The position numbers and the translations under genes are program-made. Positions 9,645 to 18,589 of a DNA stretch of 64,000 bases are shown piece after piece. The number at the start of each line of letters is the position of its first letter. Positions within the stretch are counted from its first letter, which is position 1. Origin of the DNA: CAZDXJ01 sp964509475 (GTDB lineage Bacteria; Pseudomonadota; Gammaproteobacteria; Methylococcales; Methylomonadaceae). The stretch is from assembly GCA_964509475.1 (NCBI GenBank), contig CAZDXJ010000001.1:27569-91568 (forward strand), written 5' to 3'. The notes under the pieces were generated by a model. The model worked only from the letters and a program-made list of their open reading frames with translations, was not told where the DNA came from and searched no databases.

Positions 9645-9664
9645 GGGCGTATTACAATACGCCC
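9645..9664. repeat. Small palindrome, REP-like
   Basis: A perfect 9-bp stem (GGGCGTATT / AATACGCCC) with a 2-nt loop lies between the DUF411 gene and ald. A short A/T-rich run follows 7 nt later, so it could end transcription weakly. Its sequence is of the kind seen in short dispersed palindromes of many gammaproteobacteria, which is recall and not tested here. Confidence 0.5.
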
Positions 9665-9686
9665 CTACGATTTTTAAGATCAGTTT

Positions 9687-10787
9687 ATGAAAATAGGTGT
9701 TGTCAAAGAAGTAAAAAACAGGGAAAACCGGGTTTCGGTGACGCCGGAAGGTGTCAAACGATTGGTGGCTGCGGGTCATGATGTTGTTATTGAAAGTGGT
9801 GCGGGCGAAGGTTCTGGATTCAGTGACAATGAATACCGGTCAGCCGGAGCGGAAATTGTAAGCACTGAAGAGGCATGGTCTGTTGATTTGGTTGTCAAAG
9901 TCAAAGAGCCCCAAGAAAGTGAGTACCAATACCTGGATCGGCAAATAATATTTACCTATTTTCATCTTGCCGGAGCAAAATCGGGTTTAACAGAAATTTT
10001 GCTGAAAAGAGGGATAACAGCATTGGCTTATGAAACCCTGGAAGATGATCAAGGCAGGTTGCCGCTTTTGCAGCCGATGAGTGCCATAGCGGGAAACATG
10101 GCGGTATTGATGGGAGCTTATTATCTTGCAAAAACCTATGATGGCAAAGGAGTACAGCTTGGTACGGTACTGGGAAAGCCGTATGGGAAAGTGTTGATTA
10201 TCGGTGATGGAGTTGTTGGGCAGCATGCGGCCCATGTCGCTTGTAGTATGGGGGCACAGGTTTATGTATTTGGACGCAATGGACATAAGGCCCGTCATTT
10301 AAAAGAGGGATTACCCGATATTAATTTGGTAACTTCCAATCGGGATAACATTCAAAATCATATTGTCGACGCGGATTTGGTTGTTGGCGCGGTTTTATTG
10401 CCGGGAGCGAAGGTGCCACATGTTGTCACTGAAGAGATGGTGAAACGAATGCAACCGGGTTCGGTTATTGTGGATGTGAGCATCGATCAGGGTGGATGTG
10501 TGGAAACATCGCGGCCTACCACACATTCTGAACCGGTTTTCATTGAATATTCCATTTTGCACTATTGCGTAACCAATATGCCGGGGGCGTATCCCAGGAC
10601 ATCTACCATCGCATTAACGGAAAAAACATTACCTTATTTATTAAGCCTAGCAAATAATGGGCTTGAATATTATATTGCTGATGATGGAATGAAAAAAGCT
10701 ATCAATATATACCAGGGAAAAGTGACTTGCAAAGCCGTAGCGGACGCATTGGGTTTCAACCAAGAATATGCTGAACTGACTGGCTAA
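9687..10787 (+). CDS. ald: Alanine dehydrogenase
   Basis: Ald interconverts alanine with pyruvate and ammonia using NAD. In methanotrophs it is a known route for ammonium assimilation. The 366-residue protein shows the N-terminal MKIGVVKE-RVSVTP region, the substrate-binding Lys in VKVKEP (Lys73) and the catalytic His in YFHLAG (His93), followed by a Rossmann GDGVVGQHAA loop. It appears to be a single-gene unit, with a small palindrome upstream and a tRNA gene downstream. Confidence 0.95.
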   Translation: MKIGVVKEVKNRENRVSVTPEGVKRLVAAGHDVVIESGAGEGSGFSDNEYRSAGAEIVSTEEAWSVDLVVKVKEPQESEYQYLDRQIIFTYFHLAGAKSGLTEILLKRGITALAYETLEDDQGRLPLLQPMSAIAGNMAVLMGAYYLAKTYDGKGVQLGTVLGKPYGKVLIIGDGVVGQHAAHVACSMGAQVYVFGRNGHKARHLKEGLPDINLVTSNRDNIQNHIVDADLVVGAVLLPGAKVPHVVTEEMVKRMQPGSVIVDVSIDQGGCVETSRPTTHSEPVFIEYSILHYCVTNMPGAYPRTSTIALTEKTLPYLLSLANNGLEYYIADDGMKKAINIYQGKVTCKAVADALGFNQEYAELTG

Positions 10788-10857
10788 GGAATCTGCAGAG
10801 ATTATTTTGCTGTGTGTGTCAGGGGGGGCTGTTCTTCTCTGTATAGAAAGATTCGCG

Positions 10858-10863
10858 TATAAT
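10858..10863 (+). promoter_or_regulatory. Probable -10 box for the tRNA-Thr gene
   Basis: A perfect TATAAT lies 60 bp upstream of the tRNA. I do not see a good -35 at 16-18 bp spacing, so the promoter assignment rests on the -10 and position alone. Confidence 0.4.
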
Positions 10864-10923
10864 AACTGTACTCAGACTTGCTGGAACTAGCAGAAATTTG
10901 GAATGAGGTTTTAAAGGAAACAG

Positions 10924-10999
<76 letters not shown>

Positions 11000-11065
11000 T
11001 TAATTAATAGGCAAGGTATCGAATGGCCTCAGTATAGCCAGGAACTGAGGCTGTTTGGGGTCGGG

Positions 11066-11548
11066 TCAGATTTCATCCAAGCCGGAAATTCCATAAATTG
11101 ACCAGTTTTCATAGTCAGGAGCCCCTTCACTGTTAGAGCCGGGGTTGTATTTGATACGACAAACATATTTCTTAAACGAATGCTGGCCTTCTGCGTTAGT
11201 AAATTCGAGTTCCGAGTTGATTAAATAGGTGTAGTTGCCAATGTCCCAGGCATTTAGCGGTTTTTCGTTAAAATCGAAATGAACTTCGTCGCTGCCAAAT
11301 TCATCGCTGATATAGCGATTACAATGAAGATTAGCGAAATCAGTCATTTCGTTGGAAATGACCTCTTGGCTGCCGATATCGTTGGAGTCTGCCAAAAAAA
11401 GATCGGATTTAACAACTTCAAATACTAATGGAAGTACGACCTCCCGCTGGAAAATAATTAAAGCGATAAACGCGACTGCAAAAATAAGGATGTTACGAAA
11501 ATTCATTGTCTCTGGAATAATTAATTTAGGTTTTAAACAAGTTTTCAC
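11066..11548 (-). CDS. Hypothetical small membrane-anchored protein
   Basis: I do not recognise a family. The 160-residue frame begins with GTG at 11548, which has a GAGGG ribosome site 7 bases upstream; an ATG at residue 15 (11506) is an alternative with a poorer site. One membrane helix (about residues 19-41) precedes a polar, acidic domain with only a few cysteines, likely periplasmic. The gene is convergent with the tRNA and divergent from pmoC. No operon partner is seen. Confidence 0.6.
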   Translation of the reverse strand: MKTCLKPKLIIPETMNFRNILIFAVAFIALIIFQREVVLPLVFEVVKSDLFLADSNDIGSQEVISNEMTDFANLHCNRYISDEFGSDEVHFDFNEKPLNAWDIGNYTYLINSELEFTNAEGQHSFKKYVCRIKYNPGSNSEGAPDYENWSIYGISGLDEI

Positions 11549-11780
11549 ATAATTACCCTCGTTGTTGTTCGACGCGGCGAAGGTTTCGGGGTTGTATTAT
11601 GCGCTGATTGTTGCTTTTTTACTGGCCAGTTTCAGGGGCAAATTGCCAGATTGTGACTATTGCCAGTCAGGATTAGTTCAATAGTTTATAGGGATGTCAG
11701 TAATAAAGCCACACTGAAAATGCCATGAAAAATGAATACTCAGTTTCTGTAAAAGCTGTGAGTTTTACAATGGATTTATC
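11549..11780. other. Upstream region of the pmo operon
   Basis: No full gene is seen here. On the plus strand 11553-11684 can be read as a hydrophobic peptide ending in a short Cys-containing tail and a stop, but it has no start codon and may be chance or a gene remnant. The rest is A/T-rich sequence leading to the pmo promoter. Confidence 0.4.
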
Positions 11781-11809
11781 TTGACATAGCTCAAAGAGCT
11801 GATTAAACT
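11781..11809 (+). promoter_or_regulatory. Putative sigma70 promoter of pmoCAB
   Basis: A perfect -35 hexamer TTGACA (11781-11786) is followed after 17 bp by TAAACT (11804-11809), a 4/6 match to the -10. The spacer contains the perfect inverted repeat AGCTC-AAA-GAGCT (11788-11800), which could be an operator. This would give a leader of about 120 nt before pmoC. The transcript start is not proven. Confidence 0.6.
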
Positions 11810-11880
11810 GTTCCTCAGCTAGAAGGATTAGCGCTAGTCACCAAGTTGTTTTGGTGGTGGTAAGGGACTTTTGGTTAGCT

Positions 11881-11902
11881 TCCGGCCAACATCAAGGCCG
11901 GA
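11881..11902 (+). promoter_or_regulatory. Leader hairpin upstream of pmoC
   Basis: The arms TCCGGCC and GGCCGGA form a perfect 7-bp GC-rich stem with an 8-nt loop in the mRNA leader. It lies 22 nt before an ideal AGGAGG ribosome site (11925-11930) and the pmoC ATG. It has no T tract, so mRNA stability or translation control is more likely than termination. Confidence 0.55.
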
Positions 11903-11935
11903 TGTGAATTTAATTTATAACCGTAGGAGGTAAAC

Positions 11936-12688
11936 ATGGCTGCTACAACTGAATCAGTTAAAGCTGATGCTAAAGAAGCACCACTACTTAATAAAAGAAA
12001 TATGTTTGCGGGCGCAGCTTTATACTGCGTATTCTATGCATGGGTTCGTTGGTATGAAGGTGTCTATGGCTGGGCTGCCGGTCTGGACTCATTCGCGCCA
12101 GAATTCGAAACATATTGGATGAACTTTCTTTATACTGAAATTGTTCTTGAAGTGGTTACCGCTTCAATTCTTTGGGGTTACATCTGGAAAACACGTGATC
12201 GTAACGTAATGTCAATCACTCCAAGAGAAGAGTTGAGAAGACATTTCACACACTGGACATGGTTGGTAATGTACGGTATCGCTATTTACTTCGGTGCCAG
12301 CTACTTCACCGAGCAAGACGGTACATGGCATCAGACTATCGTTCGTGATACTGACTTCACTCCAAGTCATATCATTGAGTTCTATCTGAGCTATCCAATC
12401 TACATCATCACGGGTGTTGCTTCATTCCTGTATGCAAAAACAAGACTGCCTGCTTATCAGGATGGTTTGGCTCTGCAATACATGGTATCCGTAATCGGTC
12501 CTTTCATGATTCTGCCAAACGTAGGTCTGAATGAATGGGGTCATACATTCTGGTTCATGGAAGAGTTGTTTGTTGCTCCATTACACTACGGCTTTGTCTT
12601 CTTCGGATGGGCTGCTTTGGGTGTATTGGGTGTAATTAACGTTGAAGTTGAAGCACTGTCAAAACTGCTGAAAAAAGACTTGGTGTAA
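11936..12688 (+). CDS. pmoC: Particulate methane monooxygenase subunit C
   Basis: PmoC is a membrane subunit of the copper enzyme that oxidises methane to methanol in intracytoplasmic membranes. The 250-residue protein has about six helices. Comparing spacing with the Methylococcus capsulatus structures, the copper-site ligands Asp156/His160/His173 correspond to Asp128, His132 and His145 here. The second site Asn227/His231/His245 corresponds to Asn199, His203 and His217; all are present. It has a perfect ribosome site and heads the pmoCAB operon. Ammonia monooxygenase subunits are related, but sequence and context favour methane. Confidence 0.97.
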   Translation: MAATTESVKADAKEAPLLNKRNMFAGAALYCVFYAWVRWYEGVYGWAAGLDSFAPEFETYWMNFLYTEIVLEVVTASILWGYIWKTRDRNVMSITPREELRRHFTHWTWLVMYGIAIYFGASYFTEQDGTWHQTIVRDTDFTPSHIIEFYLSYPIYIITGVASFLYAKTRLPAYQDGLALQYMVSVIGPFMILPNVGLNEWGHTFWFMEELFVAPLHYGFVFFGWAALGVLGVINVEVEALSKLLKKDLV

Positions 12689-12728
12689 GAAGTTAATTTC
12701 AGTTGTAAAACCATCTCCTATATGGTTG

Positions 12729-12747
12729 CCCCGGAAATATTCCGGGG
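12729..12747 (+). promoter_or_regulatory. Hairpin between pmoC and pmoA
   Basis: CCCCGGAA and TTCCGGGG form a perfect 8-bp stem with a 3-nt loop in the pmoC-pmoA intergenic RNA, extended by weaker pairing outside. There is no immediate T run. It could protect the pmoC 3' end after processing or cause partial termination. Confidence 0.6.
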
Positions 12748-12807
12748 TAGCCGGTAGCAGGTAGGTTTTTTAAAAAAATAATTCTAATTTTTTAGGAGGT
12801 AAGCTAA

Positions 12808-13551
12808 ATGAGCGCATCTCAATCAGCAGTAAAATCTCGTGCAGAAGCGATTAAGGTTTCTCGTACGTTTGATTACTTGATTCTTTTTACAGCGTTTTTT
12901 GTAATTTTAGGTGGTTATCACATTCACTATATGTTGACGGGTGGTGACTGGGATTTCTGGTCAGACTGGAAAGACAGACGTCTATGGGTGACAGTTGCTC
13001 CAATCGTCTCAATCACATTCCCTGCGGCGGTACAGGCTTGCGTATGGGGACGTTATCGTTTGCCATGGGGCGCTACCGTATGTGTCCTGGGTCTGTTACT
13101 GGGTGAATGGGTTAACAGATATTTCAACTTCTGGGGTTGGACATACTTCCCAGTCAATATCTGCTTCCCATCAAATCTGGTTCCAGGCGCTATCGTTCTG
13201 GACGTCGTTCTGATGCTGTCAAACAGCTATACATTGACCGCTGTTGTAGGTGGCATGGCATGGGGTCTGTTATTTTACCCCGGTAACTGGCCAATCATCG
13301 CGCCATTGCATATTCCGGTTGAGTACAACGGCATGATGTTCACTCTGGCTGACTTGCAAGGCTATCACTATGTAAGAACCGGTACACCTGAGTACATCAG
13401 AATGGTTGAAAAAGGTACATTAAGAACTTTCGGTAAAGACGTTGCTCCAGTATCAGCGTTCTTCTCTGCGTTCGTATCTATTTTGATTTATTTCTTATGG
13501 CACTTCTTCGGTGAGTGGTTCGCTTCAACAAGATTCGTTAAATCAACCTGA
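12808..13551 (+). CDS. pmoA: Particulate methane monooxygenase subunit A
   Basis: PmoA is the 247-residue membrane subunit used as the standard marker gene for methanotrophs. It shows the conserved GGDWDFWSDWKDRRLW segment used for primer design, multiple membrane helices and the WGWTYFPVN stretch. An AGGAGG site lies 8 bases before the ATG. The protein resembles type Ia methanotroph PmoA rather than AmoA. Third-codon positions in all three pmo genes favour C and T more regularly than in neighbouring genes, consistent with very high expression. Confidence 0.98.
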   Translation: MSASQSAVKSRAEAIKVSRTFDYLILFTAFFVILGGYHIHYMLTGGDWDFWSDWKDRRLWVTVAPIVSITFPAAVQACVWGRYRLPWGATVCVLGLLLGEWVNRYFNFWGWTYFPVNICFPSNLVPGAIVLDVVLMLSNSYTLTAVVGGMAWGLLFYPGNWPIIAPLHIPVEYNGMMFTLADLQGYHYVRTGTPEYIRMVEKGTLRTFGKDVAPVSAFFSAFVSILIYFLWHFFGEWFASTRFVKST

Positions 13552-13642
13552 TTTTGTAGAAGTAATAATACTTACGTACAGGTGGTAGTAATAACTGTTA
13601 TCTAATAATAACATTACATTCTCTAATTATAGAGGAGGATAT

Positions 13643-14887
13643 ATGAAAATTATAAAAGACAAAGTGGCTAAATTATCCTTTGTCGCACTGTTGATTACAA
13701 TGTCAACAGCGATGTTTTATACGCCAACAGCATCAGCGCATGGTGAGAAATCTCAGGCGGCTTTCATGCGTATGCGTACCATTCACTGGTTTGATCTAAA
13801 CTGGTCAAAAGCAAAACTTGCCGTCAACGAAACAATGGAAATTTCTGGTAAATTCCATGTTTTCGCAGGTTGGCCGGAAACTGTTGACAAACCAGAGGTT
13901 TCTTTCCTGAATATCGGTATTCCAGGCCCTACTTTCATCAGAGCAGGTTCCTGGATTGGCGATCAGCTGGTTCCTCGTTCTGTGACCTTGGAACTGGGTG
14001 AAACCTATTCGTTCAGAGTTTTGCTGAAAGCACGTCGTCCAGGCGAATGGCATGTTCACACCATGATGAACGTAGAAGGCGGTGGTCCAATCATTGGTCC
14101 TGGTAAATTCGTTACCATCACCGGTTCCATGGGTACTTTCGTAAACCCAATCACCACATTGACCGGTGAAACCATCGATCTGGAAACATGGGCATTGGAT
14201 GAAATCTATTTCTGGCATGCTTTCTGGTACGCAATTGGTTTGGCCTGGATGTTCTACTGGTGCAGAAGACCTCAGTTCATTCCACGTCATATCGCTGTAT
14301 CTTCTGGTAAAGCAGACAGCTTGATTTCAGCTGGCGACAAAAAAGTTGCTATGGGTTTCATGGCAGGTACAATCGCTATTGTTGCATTCACAATGGGTAC
14401 AACAAACGAGAAATATCCTGTTACAACTCCATTGCAGGCTGGTTTGATGCGTGGCATGGTTCCTCTGGAAATGCCTGAGCAAACTGTTTCTGTTAAAGTT
14501 GAAGATGCTACCTACCGTGTTCCTGGTCGTGCTATGCAAATGACATTGACCGTCACTAACAACGGTGATTCAGCCGTTCGTTTGGGTGAGTTCAACACAG
14601 CTTCTGTTCGTTTCTTGGATGCTGATGTTTACCAAGACGATTCTGGTTATCCAGCTGACTTGTTGGCTGAAAACGGCTTGTCAGTAAGCGACAACAGCCC
14701 GATTCAACCTGGCGAAACCAGAACTGTTGAAGTAACAGCAAGTGATGCTGCATGGGAAGTTTACCGTTTGTCTGATTTGATCTACGATCCAGACAGCCGT
14801 TTTGCTGGTTTGCTGTTCTTCTTTGATGAAGCTGGCAACCGTCAAATGATCATGGTAGACGCTCCATTAATCCCGACATTCATCTAA
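13643..14887 (+). CDS. pmoB: Particulate methane monooxygenase subunit B
   Basis: PmoB is the 414-residue subunit with two periplasmic cupredoxin domains separated by two membrane helices. A signal peptide ends at ASA, so the mature protein begins with the copper ligand His33; His137 and His139 (GEWHVH) complete the canonical copper site with the same numbering as in Methylococcus capsulatus. The helices are near residues 190-210 and 235-255. It is the last operon gene, has a GAGGAGG ribosome site and is followed by a strong terminator. Confidence 0.98.
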   Translation: MKIIKDKVAKLSFVALLITMSTAMFYTPTASAHGEKSQAAFMRMRTIHWFDLNWSKAKLAVNETMEISGKFHVFAGWPETVDKPEVSFLNIGIPGPTFIRAGSWIGDQLVPRSVTLELGETYSFRVLLKARRPGEWHVHTMMNVEGGGPIIGPGKFVTITGSMGTFVNPITTLTGETIDLETWALDEIYFWHAFWYAIGLAWMFYWCRRPQFIPRHIAVSSGKADSLISAGDKKVAMGFMAGTIAIVAFTMGTTNEKYPVTTPLQAGLMRGMVPLEMPEQTVSVKVEDATYRVPGRAMQMTLTVTNNGDSAVRLGEFNTASVRFLDADVYQDDSGYPADLLAENGLSVSDNSPIQPGETRTVEVTASDAAWEVYRLSDLIYDPDSRFAGLLFFFDEAGNRQMIMVDAPLIPTFI

Positions 14888-14931
14888 GATTGATTTTACT
14901 TCCGGTTTAATACTGGAAGGTTGGGAGTAGG

Positions 14932-14967
14932 AACCCCCGTTGGCGTAAGCCAGCGGGGGTTTTTTTA
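14932..14967 (+). terminator. Rho-independent terminator of the pmo operon
   Basis: A long stem (AACCCCCG..TGGC pairing with GCCA..CGGGGGTT, one G-T pair) closes on a GTAA tetraloop and is followed by seven or more T residues. It begins about 45 bp after the pmoB stop. Confidence 0.93.
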
Positions 14968-15039
14968 TGGATAGAGCTTTAAATGAACACAAATATCTGT
15001 AATAAGAATAATCAATACTATATAATCCTATAATTTTAT

Positions 15040-15972
15040 ATGTCAAAAGCCGTGTCGATTACAGTTACAGAACATGATGTGTCAACGTTTCAAGGGTTAA
15101 TCCTGGCTCTGCAAGAGTATTGGATGCAGCAGATGTGTGTTTTGCAACAGCCATTGGATATGGAAGTTGGTGCCGGTACTTTTCATCCAGCAACATTTTT
15201 GAGGGCGATTGGTCCTGAGCCATGGCGATCAGCTTATGTTCAGCCCTCCAGACGGCCAACCGATGGACGGTTCGGCGAAAACCCAAACCGTTTACAGCAT
15301 TATTACCAATTCCAAGTGGTTTTAAAACCATCCCCGATCAATATCCAGGAGTTATACCTGGATTCATTACGCTATCTTGGTCTTGATTTGCTCGAGCATG
15401 ATGTGCGTTTTGTTGAAGATAACTGGGAATCACCGACCTTGGGTGCTTGGGGCTTGGGCTGGGAGGTCTGGTTGAATGGTATGGAGGTGACGCAGTTCAC
15501 TTATTTTCAGCAGGTCGGTGGCTTGGAATGCCGCCCCGTTACTGGAGAAATAACCTATGGGCTGGAACGCATTGCAATGTACTTGCAAGGTGTTGAAAGT
15601 GTTTATGACCTGATTTGGACAAAAAATAAAACAACACAAGTGACCTACGGCAATGTTTTTCATCAAAATGAAGTGGAAATGTCTTTATTCAATTTTGAGC
15701 ATGTCAATGTGGAAAACATGGTTGCTTATTTTGATGATTTGGAAGAAGAATGTTCAAAATTATTGGAACTGGATTTGCCGCTTCCTGCTTATGAGATGGT
15801 TCTTAAAGCATCGCATACATTCAATTTATTGGACGCACGCCATGCCATTTCAGTAACGGAACGACAACGATATATTTTAAGAATAAGAAATCTGGCCAAA
15901 TCGGTAGCGGAAAACTATTATCGGCGGCGGGAAAAGTTGGGTTTTCCAATGTTACAAAAAGCAGAGGGATGA
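15040..15972 (+). CDS. glyQ: Glycyl-tRNA synthetase alpha subunit
   Basis: GlyQ is the catalytic subunit of the bacterial alpha2beta2 glycyl-tRNA synthetase. The 310-residue protein shows the typical TFQGLILALQEYW start, the LDMEVGAGTFHPATFLRA segment and the YVQPSRRPTDGRFGENPNR motif of the class II active site. It is followed one base later by glyS. No attenuator or T-box is visible upstream. Confidence 0.97.
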   Translation: MSKAVSITVTEHDVSTFQGLILALQEYWMQQMCVLQQPLDMEVGAGTFHPATFLRAIGPEPWRSAYVQPSRRPTDGRFGENPNRLQHYYQFQVVLKPSPINIQELYLDSLRYLGLDLLEHDVRFVEDNWESPTLGAWGLGWEVWLNGMEVTQFTYFQQVGGLECRPVTGEITYGLERIAMYLQGVESVYDLIWTKNKTTQVTYGNVFHQNEVEMSLFNFEHVNVENMVAYFDDLEEECSKLLELDLPLPAYEMVLKASHTFNLLDARHAISVTERQRYILRIRNLAKSVAENYYRRREKLGFPMLQKAEG

Positions 15973-15973
15973 G

Positions 15974-18043
15974 ATGAACGATAAACAAAATTTACTCTTT
16001 GAGTTGGGTACAGAGGAATTACCTCCGAAATCGTTATTCGACCTAAGCCAGGCACTATTAAACAATATAAAAAATGAATTAGCGCAAGCCGACTTGCAGT
16101 TTGAGGGAGCGAGTGTTTTTGCTACACCGAGAAGATTAGCTGTCATCGTAAAAAATTTATCTGCAACTCAGGCGGATAAAATTATTGAAAAAAGAGGCCC
16201 TGCTCTGCAAGCTGCATTCGACGATGATGGACACCCCAGCAAGGCTGCGTTAGGGTTCGCCAGAAGTTGTGGGGTTACGGTTGAGCAGCTGAATCGCTTA
16301 AAGAATGAAAAAGGGGAATGGCTGGCTTTCAGGCAAAAAAAACAAGGCCAAAAAACAGTTGATTTACTGCCAGGCATTATTGAGCGAAGCATCCACGCAT
16401 TACCGGTTGCAAAGAGAATGCGCTGGGGCAATCAACAAGTGGAGTTCGTAAGGCCGGTGCACTGGGTGGTGTTACTGTTCGGTAAAACTATTGTCAAAAC
16501 CAAAATACTGGATATAAATGCTGGAAATGAAACATACGGACATAGATTCCATGCGCCTCAGGCAATTATACTGGAAAGTGCCGATGAATATGCAGGCAGA
16601 TTATACCGGGAAGGCCGCGTTATTGCAGACTTCATGCAAAGAAAAGCGAAAATTCGCGAACTGGTCGAGCGAGCCGCACAGGAGGTTGGCGGAAAGGTTT
16701 ATATGCAGGATGCATTGCTGGATGAAATTACAGCGCTGAATGAATGGCCTGTGACCGTTACAGGGAATTTTGATGAACGCTATCTGGAATTACCATCTGA
16801 AGTCTTGATGACGACGATGCAAGTCAATCAGAAATATTTTCCGGTATTTGATAAATCCCAAAAATTATTGCCACACTTTATTACCATCAGCAATATTGAA
16901 AGTACGAATCCGGATTCAATCCGGAAGGGTAATGAGCGCGTTATCAAGCCGCGGCTTGCCGATGCCGAATTTTTTTGGAATCAGGACAGAAAAATAACAT
17001 TGCAAGAACGCATAAAAGATCTTGAAGATATTGTGTTCCAGAATAAGCTGGGCACTATGGCGGATAAAGCGATCAGGGTTAAAAACCTAACGTACCATAT
17101 TGCCACCAATTTAAAAATAGATCCTGCATTGGTAAACAGGGCTGCGTTATTGGCAAAAACCGATTTACTGACCGAAATGGTTGGCGAATTTCCAAGTCTT
17201 CAGGGTATCATGGGGCGCTATTATGCCTTGGCCGATGGTGAATCTGAACAAGTTGCATTGGCGTTGGAAGAACAATATTTTCCTAAATATTCAGGTGCCC
17301 CACTTCCGGACAGTTTTTGTGGGCAGATTCTCGCGGTTGCTGAAAAAATAGACACATTGACGGGTATTTTCAGTGTTGGATTAATTCCAACCGGCGACAA
17401 AGATCCGTATGCTTTACGACGTTTAGCTTTGGGAGTTTTGAGGATTCTCATTGAGAAAGAATTAGAACTCGAACTAAATGAATTGGTTCGGTTTGGTCTA
17501 AAACAGTTTGATCATTCGTTTGATATTGTCACGGTTGAAACACAGCTTATCGATTTTATTTATGAGCGATTGAGGAGTTATTTTCTGGAGAACGGTTATA
17601 CGGCTGATGAATTTGAGTCTGTTTATGCGCTGGGAACATTGACGCCTTTGGATTTTAAACAAAGGTTACGCGCAGTAAAATCGTTTAGAGAATTGCCTGA
17701 TGCGGAAAACTTGAGCAGCGCTAACAAACGAATAAGGAATATACTTAAAAAATCAGCAACCAAACCGAGTGAAGACTTTTCATTGCTCGTTACGGAAGAA
17801 GAGAAAAATCTGCTGGAAACTGCGATAAGAACTGCGCGAGAGATTAAGCCATTATTGGAAGCGAACAATTATCAGGCAGCGTTGAATCATTTGGCGCAAT
17901 TGCGGGGTGATGTCGATAATTTTTTTGAAAATGTCATGGTGATGGTTGATGATATAAATCTGCGTGCAGCTCGTCTCGGGCTTTTACAAATGTTATCCGA
18001 GCAATTTTTAAAGATAGCGGATATATCTAAATTACAGCCCTAG
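15974..18043 (+). CDS. glyS: Glycyl-tRNA synthetase beta subunit
   Basis: The 689-residue beta subunit provides the tRNA-binding part of glycyl-tRNA synthetase. It begins with the characteristic LLFELGTEELPPKSL and shows the HD-like and C-terminal anticodon-binding (DALR-like) regions, including IPTGDKDPYALRR near residue 475. Length equals that of other gammaproteobacterial GlyS proteins. Confidence 0.97.
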   Translation: MNDKQNLLFELGTEELPPKSLFDLSQALLNNIKNELAQADLQFEGASVFATPRRLAVIVKNLSATQADKIIEKRGPALQAAFDDDGHPSKAALGFARSCGVTVEQLNRLKNEKGEWLAFRQKKQGQKTVDLLPGIIERSIHALPVAKRMRWGNQQVEFVRPVHWVVLLFGKTIVKTKILDINAGNETYGHRFHAPQAIILESADEYAGRLYREGRVIADFMQRKAKIRELVERAAQEVGGKVYMQDALLDEITALNEWPVTVTGNFDERYLELPSEVLMTTMQVNQKYFPVFDKSQKLLPHFITISNIESTNPDSIRKGNERVIKPRLADAEFFWNQDRKITLQERIKDLEDIVFQNKLGTMADKAIRVKNLTYHIATNLKIDPALVNRAALLAKTDLLTEMVGEFPSLQGIMGRYYALADGESEQVALALEEQYFPKYSGAPLPDSFCGQILAVAEKIDTLTGIFSVGLIPTGDKDPYALRRLALGVLRILIEKELELELNELVRFGLKQFDHSFDIVTVETQLIDFIYERLRSYFLENGYTADEFESVYALGTLTPLDFKQRLRAVKSFRELPDAENLSSANKRIRNILKKSATKPSEDFSLLVTEEEKNLLETAIRTAREIKPLLEANNYQAALNHLAQLRGDVDNFFENVMVMVDDINLRAARLGLLQMLSEQFLKIADISKLQP

Positions 18044-18046
18044 AAT

Positions 18047-18589
18047 ATGGGGAAATCTTTTATATTGCTTGATCGGGATGGTGTCATTAATGAAGATTCT
18101 GATGCATTTATAAAATCTCCTCAAGAGTGGCTGCCAATTCCGGGAAGTATCGAAGCAATCGCTAAATTGTATCAAAATGGTTTTAACATTGTTGTCATCA
18201 CGAATCAGTCGGGACTGGCCAGAGGGTTGTTTGATTCTGAGTGTCTGCGGCGGATTCACGACAAAATGCGAATAACAATAGAGGCGGCCGGCGGTAAAAT
18301 TGAGGCGGTTTATTTTTGCCCACATGCTCCTGAGGATGGATGTAAATGCCGAAAGCCAAAGCCGGGCTTGTTGAATGAATTTGCAGAACAAAAGCATGTT
18401 GAACTTGTTAATATCCCGTTCGTTGGCGATTCGTTTCGAGACATACAAGCTGCCAGAGCGGTAAGAGCGAGTCCCATTTTGGTCAAGACCGGTAAAGGCG
18501 CAAAAACGCTGATTGAGCATCCGAATTTGAATATTCCAGTTTTTGAAAATCTTTATGATGCCACTGAATACATCTTGTCAAAACAGTAA
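18047..18589 (+). CDS. gmhB: D-glycero-beta-D-manno-heptose-1,7-bisphosphate 7-phosphatase
   Basis: GmhB is a HAD phosphatase that removes the 7-phosphate in ADP-heptose synthesis for the lipopolysaccharide core. The 180-residue protein has the HAD nucleophile motif LDRDGVIN near residue 8, the TNQSG motif, the zinc-loop pattern CPHAPEDGCKCRKPKPG and the GDSFRD motif. It starts 3 bp after glyS. The linkage glyQS-gmhB-acyltransferase is common in gammaproteobacteria. Confidence 0.95.
   Translation: MGKSFILLDRDGVINEDSDAFIKSPQEWLPIPGSIEAIAKLYQNGFNIVVITNQSGLARGLFDSECLRRIHDKMRITIEAAGGKIEAVYFCPHAPEDGCKCRKPKPGLLNEFAEQKHVELVNIPFVGDSFRDIQAARAVRASPILVKTGKGAKTLIEHPNLNIPVFENLYDATEYILSKQ

Noticed and set aside
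11936..14887. Ammonia monooxygenase (amoCAB) instead of pmoCAB
   Set aside because: The families are related, but the sequence resembles type I methanotroph PmoA and there are no nitrification genes in the window.
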